Shown piece after piece: positions 59,684 to 64,000 of a stretch of 64,000 nucleotides of DNA (positions within the stretch are counted from its first letter, which is position 1; each line of letters begins with the position of its first letter). The position numbers and the translations under genes were made by a program. The DNA is from Ardenticatenaceae bacterium (lineage in GTDB: Bacteria > Chloroflexota > Anaerolineae > Promineifilales > Promineifilaceae). The notes beneath the pieces are model-generated. The model saw nothing but the letters and a program-made list of their open reading frames with translations, had not been told where the DNA came from and ran no database searches. The stretch spans positions 1 to 64,000 of the forward strand of contig JALUPA010000522.1 in the NCBI GenBank assembly GCA_027054335.1, in the 5' to 3' direction.

Positions 59684-61800
59684 GCTACAGGTAATTGAAA
59701 TATAAGCGTGTTACCTGATCCGTTGTTTTTTTCAATCCACATCTGGCCGCCATGGGCTTTGGCGATGGATTGGGCTGTGATTAGATTTACGGCCGTTTCC
59801 CCCCTATTCTTTTCCTGAAAACCGGCATCTACTCCTTGCGTCTCATTCCCATTGTTATGAATTTGGATTTGCACGTGATTGGGATTGCCGGAAATGGTAA
59901 TTTCTATGCGTTTGTCCACGCCTGAGTTTTGGATGGCGGTTTTTATCAGTTCAGAGATAGCCTGACGCAGTTGTTCCAGATTTCCCTGGACGGCGCCGAT
60001 GTCCGGTTCGGCCGTTAAGACCAGAGAGATTCGTTTTTCCAGCGCTTCGGCCTGAAATTCGTGGACGATGTTGGTAACAATATCCAGGATGTCACAGGAT
60101 TCGTGGGCAGGGTCAGGTTTTGGGGTGGGTACGGCCGTTTCGCCCAATTCTCCTATCATCTCCATCAGCTGGGCCGCAGTTTGGGCGATAGTTTGCGAAA
60201 TTTTAGTCTGTTTCGTGTTCAACGAGCCGGCCTGATTTAACTGCTCAGTCAAACGGCCGATTTCCGCCAGAGGGCCGCGCATTTGTTCGGAAATAGTGGT
60301 GATTTGCTGCTTACGGTCCTGTTCCAGAATTGTTTCCAACTGCTGTTTGCGTGATTCAGCCTCCTCAAACAGCCGCGCATTGGTAATGGCAATAGCTACG
60401 GCCGCCGCAATAGACAGGGCGCGTTCTACATCCAAATCATCAAATTCGCCATCAAGCTTGTTCAGAAATTGCATCGCTCCCACAACTTCGCCCCGGAAGA
60501 CCAGGGGAACGCAAAGAAGAGAGCGCGTCTCAAATCCTGTCATCCGGTCAATCTGGTTGTAATGTTGCGGGTGAGACGAGGCATTGTTTGTATAAATCCA
60601 TTGACCTGTTTCTACCACATAACCCACAAACCCCTCGCCGACGGGTACGTCCATGGCCGTCAACACATCAGATGGCGTGCCGATGTTGGAGATTACCCGC
60701 AGGGTTTGTTTGTCTTTGTCCAGCCACCAGAGGGAGGATGCGCCCATGTTCCAGCTATTGTGAACTTGTTGAATAGTCAACTGCACCACTTCATCCACGT
60801 CCAGAGAGGAAGTGATGGTGCGCGTGATTTCGATCAAGGTACTCAGTTCTTCCAAACGGGCAGCTAACGCCTGATCGGCTGCCTGGAAGACGCGGGCATT
60901 GTCCAGAGCGATGGCGGCATAATCGGCCAGGAAAGAGAGTAAGAATTCGTCCCGTTTACTAAAAGAACGAAAAGCCGCCACATTGCTTACCCCTAACACA
61001 CCCAGCGTAATGCCGCGTAGTTTCAGCGGTACATAAAGAACCGCCCGGGCAAAAAAGTCGGTTTTTACTTTGATACCCTGCCCGGAAAACACAGATTGAC
61101 GCAGCGGCTGCCCGCTGCGCAAAACCTGCCCTACCTGAGAATCAGTGATGGATAGCTCGATCAGGGGAGTGGTATTGCCATGACCGTTGCTTCTTTCATA
61201 GGCGCGCAAGGTTGATCCCTCTTCTGTGGGCAGCCAGATGGCGCTTTCTTCAGCGTCTGTCAGGTATGTGGCGGCATCCAAAACCCGTTCCAACACTTTA
61301 TCCACATCCAGCAAAGAGGTGATGGCGGTACCAATTTTGGCCAGTGTCTGTAATTCGTTGGATTGGCGGCGCATTTCTACTTTGAGGCGGCGTAATTGTT
61401 CGCCCAGGTTTTCTTTGTCCTGGGTTAGCCGGGTTTCCACCAAGGCTCTTTCGATGGTTTCTATTATTTCATCAACGGTGAATGGTTTGATGATGTAATC
61501 TTTGGCTCCCAGGCGAAAGGCTTCAATGGCGCTTAATTCAGAACCGTAGCCGGTCATCAAAACAACCGGGATGGTAATGGCTTCCTGGGCCATTTCTTGC
61601 AGGATGTCAATGCCGGTCATTTCCGGTAATTGGAAATCGAGCATGACCATGTCAGGCTTTTCTTCCCGGATGAGTTGCAAACCAGTACGGCCGTCAAAAG
61701 CATGCAACGTCTCGTAACCGAATGTAGGCAAGACATGCTCGCATAGATGTTTGACTATTTCTTTACTGTCATCAATCACTAAAATACGTTCGCCGCTCAT
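59680..61800 (-). CDS. Receiver-GAF-GAF histidine kinase-like protein with degenerate kinase motifs
   Basis: REC ILVIDDSKEIVKHLCEHVLPTFGY...; two GAFs; kinase-like C-term lacking canonical H/N/G residues. Confidence 0.85.
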   Translation of the reverse strand: MSGERILVIDDSKEIVKHLCEHVLPTFGYETLHAFDGRTGLQLIREEKPDMVMLDFQLPEMTGIDILQEMAQEAITIPVVLMTGYGSELSAIEAFRLGAKDYIIKPFTVDEIIETIERALVETRLTQDKENLGEQLRRLKVEMRRQSNELQTLAKIGTAITSLLDVDKVLERVLDAATYLTDAEESAIWLPTEEGSTLRAYERSNGHGNTTPLIELSITDSQVGQVLRSGQPLRQSVFSGQGIKVKTDFFARAVLYVPLKLRGITLGVLGVSNVAAFRSFSKRDEFLLSFLADYAAIALDNARVFQAADQALAARLEELSTLIEITRTITSSLDVDEVVQLTIQQVHNSWNMGASSLWWLDKDKQTLRVISNIGTPSDVLTAMDVPVGEGFVGYVVETGQWIYTNNASSHPQHYNQIDRMTGFETRSLLCVPLVFRGEVVGAMQFLNKLDGEFDDLDVERALSIAAAVAIAITNARLFEEAESRKQQLETILEQDRKQQITTISEQMRGPLAEIGRLTEQLNQAGSLNTKQTKISQTIAQTAAQLMEMIGELGETAVPTPKPDPAHESCDILDIVTNIVHEFQAEALEKRISLVLTAEPDIGAVQGNLEQLRQAISELIKTAIQNSGVDKRIEITISGNPNHVQIQIHNNGNETQGVDAGFQEKNRGETAVNLITAQSIAKAHGGQMWIEKNNGSGNTLIFQLPVA

Positions 61801-62067
61801 AAATTTTTTCAGAATGCGTAAGAAGGCTCAATCCCTCTCCCAAATTTGTGCGTGATATTTGCTTGAATTATAACATATGGTTTTAGAATGGAAGAACGGC
61901 CGTTGACACCGGCTCCATCCTCCTTATAATCGCCCTGATCTCTTACAATAAGACATACGGATGATCGATGATGGAGGAATCGGAATTTATTAACTGTCCA
62001 ATTTTGATATTGAGATATTGGCATGAAGAATAGCCCAATACCCTAATATCCCAAAACGGAGCAAACC

Positions 62068-63714
62068 ATGAACAAAGAAATTCACGCACCAACAGGTACC
62101 CGGTTACATTGTAAAGGCTGGCTGCAAGAAGCTGCCTATCGCATGATTCAGAATAATCTTGATCCCGAAGTGGCCGGTGACCCGGAACACCTTATCGTCT
62201 ACGGAGGACGGGGCAAGGCAGCCCGTAGTTGGGCGGCGTTTGACGCTATTCTGGAATCCCTGCGCCAACTGGAAGACGACGAAACGCTGCTGGTGCAAAG
62301 CGGCAAACCGGTGGCCGTTTTCCGCACGCATAAAGATGCGCCCCGCGTGCTTATTGCCAATTCCAACATTGTGCCTTATTGGGCTACCCAGAAAAATTTT
62401 GACCAATGGGAAGCGGAAGGGTTGATCATGTACGGGCAGATGACGGCTGGAAGCTGGATTTACATCGGCACGCAGGGTATCTTGCAGGGCACGTATGAGA
62501 CGTTTGCCGCGGCGGCCAAACAAGCCGGTTGGCCTTCTCTCAAAGGTAAATGGGTATTGACGGCCGGATTGGGCGAGATGGGCGGGGCGCAGCCTTTGGC
62601 CGTCACCATGAATGAAGGCGTTGGCCTGATTGTAGAAGTGGACGAATGGCGAGCTAATCGTCGCCTGGAGCATAAGTACATTGACGAAATTGCTGAAGAT
62701 ATGGAAGACGCCATGCAGAAAATTGAGTATTATGTCAATTCAGGCCAGCCCCGCTCTATTGGCCTGATAGATAATGCCGCCACAGTTTTTCCGGCGCTTT
62801 TGGAACGAGACATGATCCCCGACATTGTCACGGACCAGACCTCGGCGCATGATTTTTTGGCTTATTTCCCCCATACGCTGAGTTTTGAAGACGGCCGTAA
62901 ACTGCGTGACGCAGACCCCGACGAGTTTGCCCGTCTCTCTGCCCAATCTATGGCTGTCCAGTGCCAAGCGATGGTGGATTTCCAGAAGCAGGGTGCGATT
63001 GTTTTTGATTACGGTAACAATTTGCGCCAGCGGGCTTATGATGCGGGGGTGGAGGAGGCATTTAGCTATCCAGGATTTGTGCCGGCTTATATACGGCCGT
63101 TATTCTGTGAAGGCAAAGGCCCCTTCCGTTGGGTAGCCCTCAGCGGCGACCCCGAAGACATTTACGCCACCGACCGGGCCATCCTGGAACTGTTCCCCGA
63201 AGATGAAGCGCTACACCGCTGGATCAAAATGGCCCAGGAGCAAGTCCAATTCCAGGGGTTGCCGGCCCGCATTTGCTGGCTGGGGTATGGGGAACGGGCC
63301 AAAGCCGGCCTGAAATTTAACGAGATGGTGGCCAGCGGCGAATTGAAAGCGCCCATTGTCATTGGCCGCGATCATCTGGATGCCGGTTCGGTCGCCAGCC
63401 CCAATCGGGAAACGGAAGGCATGAAAGACGGTTCCGACGCCATTGCCGACTGGCCCATTCTCAATGCCCTGATTAACGCTGTCAGCGGGGCCACCTGGGT
63501 GAGCTACCATCACGGCGGCGGCGTAGGTATCGGCTATAGTTTGCACGCCGGGCAGGTCACTGTGGCGGATGGCACGCCGGAAGCGGCGGCCCGTCTGGAG
63601 CGGGTGCTGATGGTTGATCCGGGCATGGGCGTGGTGCGTCACGTGGACGCCGGTTATGAGCGGGCTATTGAAGTCGCTAAAGAGCGCGGTGTGAAAATCC
63701 CTATGATGAAGTGA
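62068..63714 (+). CDS. hutU: Urocanate hydratase
   Basis: 548 aa; [70 protein letters not shown]. Confidence 0.95.
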   Translation: MNKEIHAPTGTRLHCKGWLQEAAYRMIQNNLDPEVAGDPEHLIVYGGRGKAARSWAAFDAILESLRQLEDDETLLVQSGKPVAVFRTHKDAPRVLIANSNIVPYWATQKNFDQWEAEGLIMYGQMTAGSWIYIGTQGILQGTYETFAAAAKQAGWPSLKGKWVLTAGLGEMGGAQPLAVTMNEGVGLIVEVDEWRANRRLEHKYIDEIAEDMEDAMQKIEYYVNSGQPRSIGLIDNAATVFPALLERDMIPDIVTDQTSAHDFLAYFPHTLSFEDGRKLRDADPDEFARLSAQSMAVQCQAMVDFQKQGAIVFDYGNNLRQRAYDAGVEEAFSYPGFVPAYIRPLFCEGKGPFRWVALSGDPEDIYATDRAILELFPEDEALHRWIKMAQEQVQFQGLPARICWLGYGERAKAGLKFNEMVASGELKAPIVIGRDHLDAGSVASPNRETEGMKDGSDAIADWPILNALINAVSGATWVSYHHGGGVGIGYSLHAGQVTVADGTPEAAARLERVLMVDPGMGVVRHVDAGYERAIEVAKERGVKIPMMK

Positions 63715-64000
63715 GGGTTACAACATAAAGCAGTAAAGTCACACCTGAAAAGGCTGACTGCCAGGTGTAAGGAATGTAAAGATTGTCTTTGTGTAGATGT
63801 CTTTAGCAGGTAGTTTGCAGTCATTTTGCAGGAATTTGCAGCTCCGCCCCTTGACTTTTCCTTTCGCCTGTGATTCGATGGTTGGCGCCTGTGTTTCTTG
63901 CGTGTCTTAATCCGCAAAACGATAAGGCAAACAATAGCATATTACCCACCGTGTACCATACCGGTACGGCAGCATTCATTGAAGGAGGACATTGTGACCC

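Noticed and set aside
63994-64000. GTG after GGAGGA at the window edge
   Set aside because: Likely start of the next gene, but only two codons are visible.

Overview
A 64 kb window of bacterial chromosome. Gene content (MoxR/DUF58/BatA plus ABC cluster, DUF3467, translin-like, XPB/Ssl2-like, NIT-type MCP) suggests a Chloroflexota/Anaerolineae-like organism; that taxonomy is inference. Main contents: 3' part of a type I restriction HsdR gene; tRNA-Asp(GTC) and tRNA-Glu(CTC); GT9, ComEA-like, DUF3467, translin-like, DUF4230 and DUF503 genes; a ~13 kb ABC/MoxR/DUF58/BatA-type cluster with three embedded accessory modules (HigBA, four-helix-bundle S23-like gene, AbrB-like plus C39-like pair); nudC; metallophosphoesterase; rfbB; sorbosone-dehydrogenase-like lipoprotein; two-component genes; a full chemosensory operon (CheW, CheB, hybrid CheA, CheR, NIT-MCP, CheW, ParA-like, CheY, TPR-Zn-CheY); M16 peptidase; several sensor kinases; a redoxin lipoprotein; XPB/Ssl2-like, TraB-like, ABC exporter, SDR and RelBE-like genes; UbiB-type kinase, ComM and HutU. 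Most notable: (1) the redoxin gene is split in the ORF track by an in-frame TGA exactly where the first Cys of a C-x-x-C motif belongs (FWTFG[TGA]INCQR), followed by a stem-loop matching the bacterial SECIS layout, so it is a strong selenoprotein candidate; (2) the palindrome ACGGCCGT occurs about 106 times by hand count (about 1 expected), in all three codon frames and between genes, like the cyanobacterial HIP1 element; (3) many gene gaps hold palindromes built from tandem 6-8 bp words that begin at, or supply, the stop codon; (4) a tandem pair of paralogous 51-aa genes is missing from the ORF track; (5) one hybrid histidine kinase looks catalytically dead.
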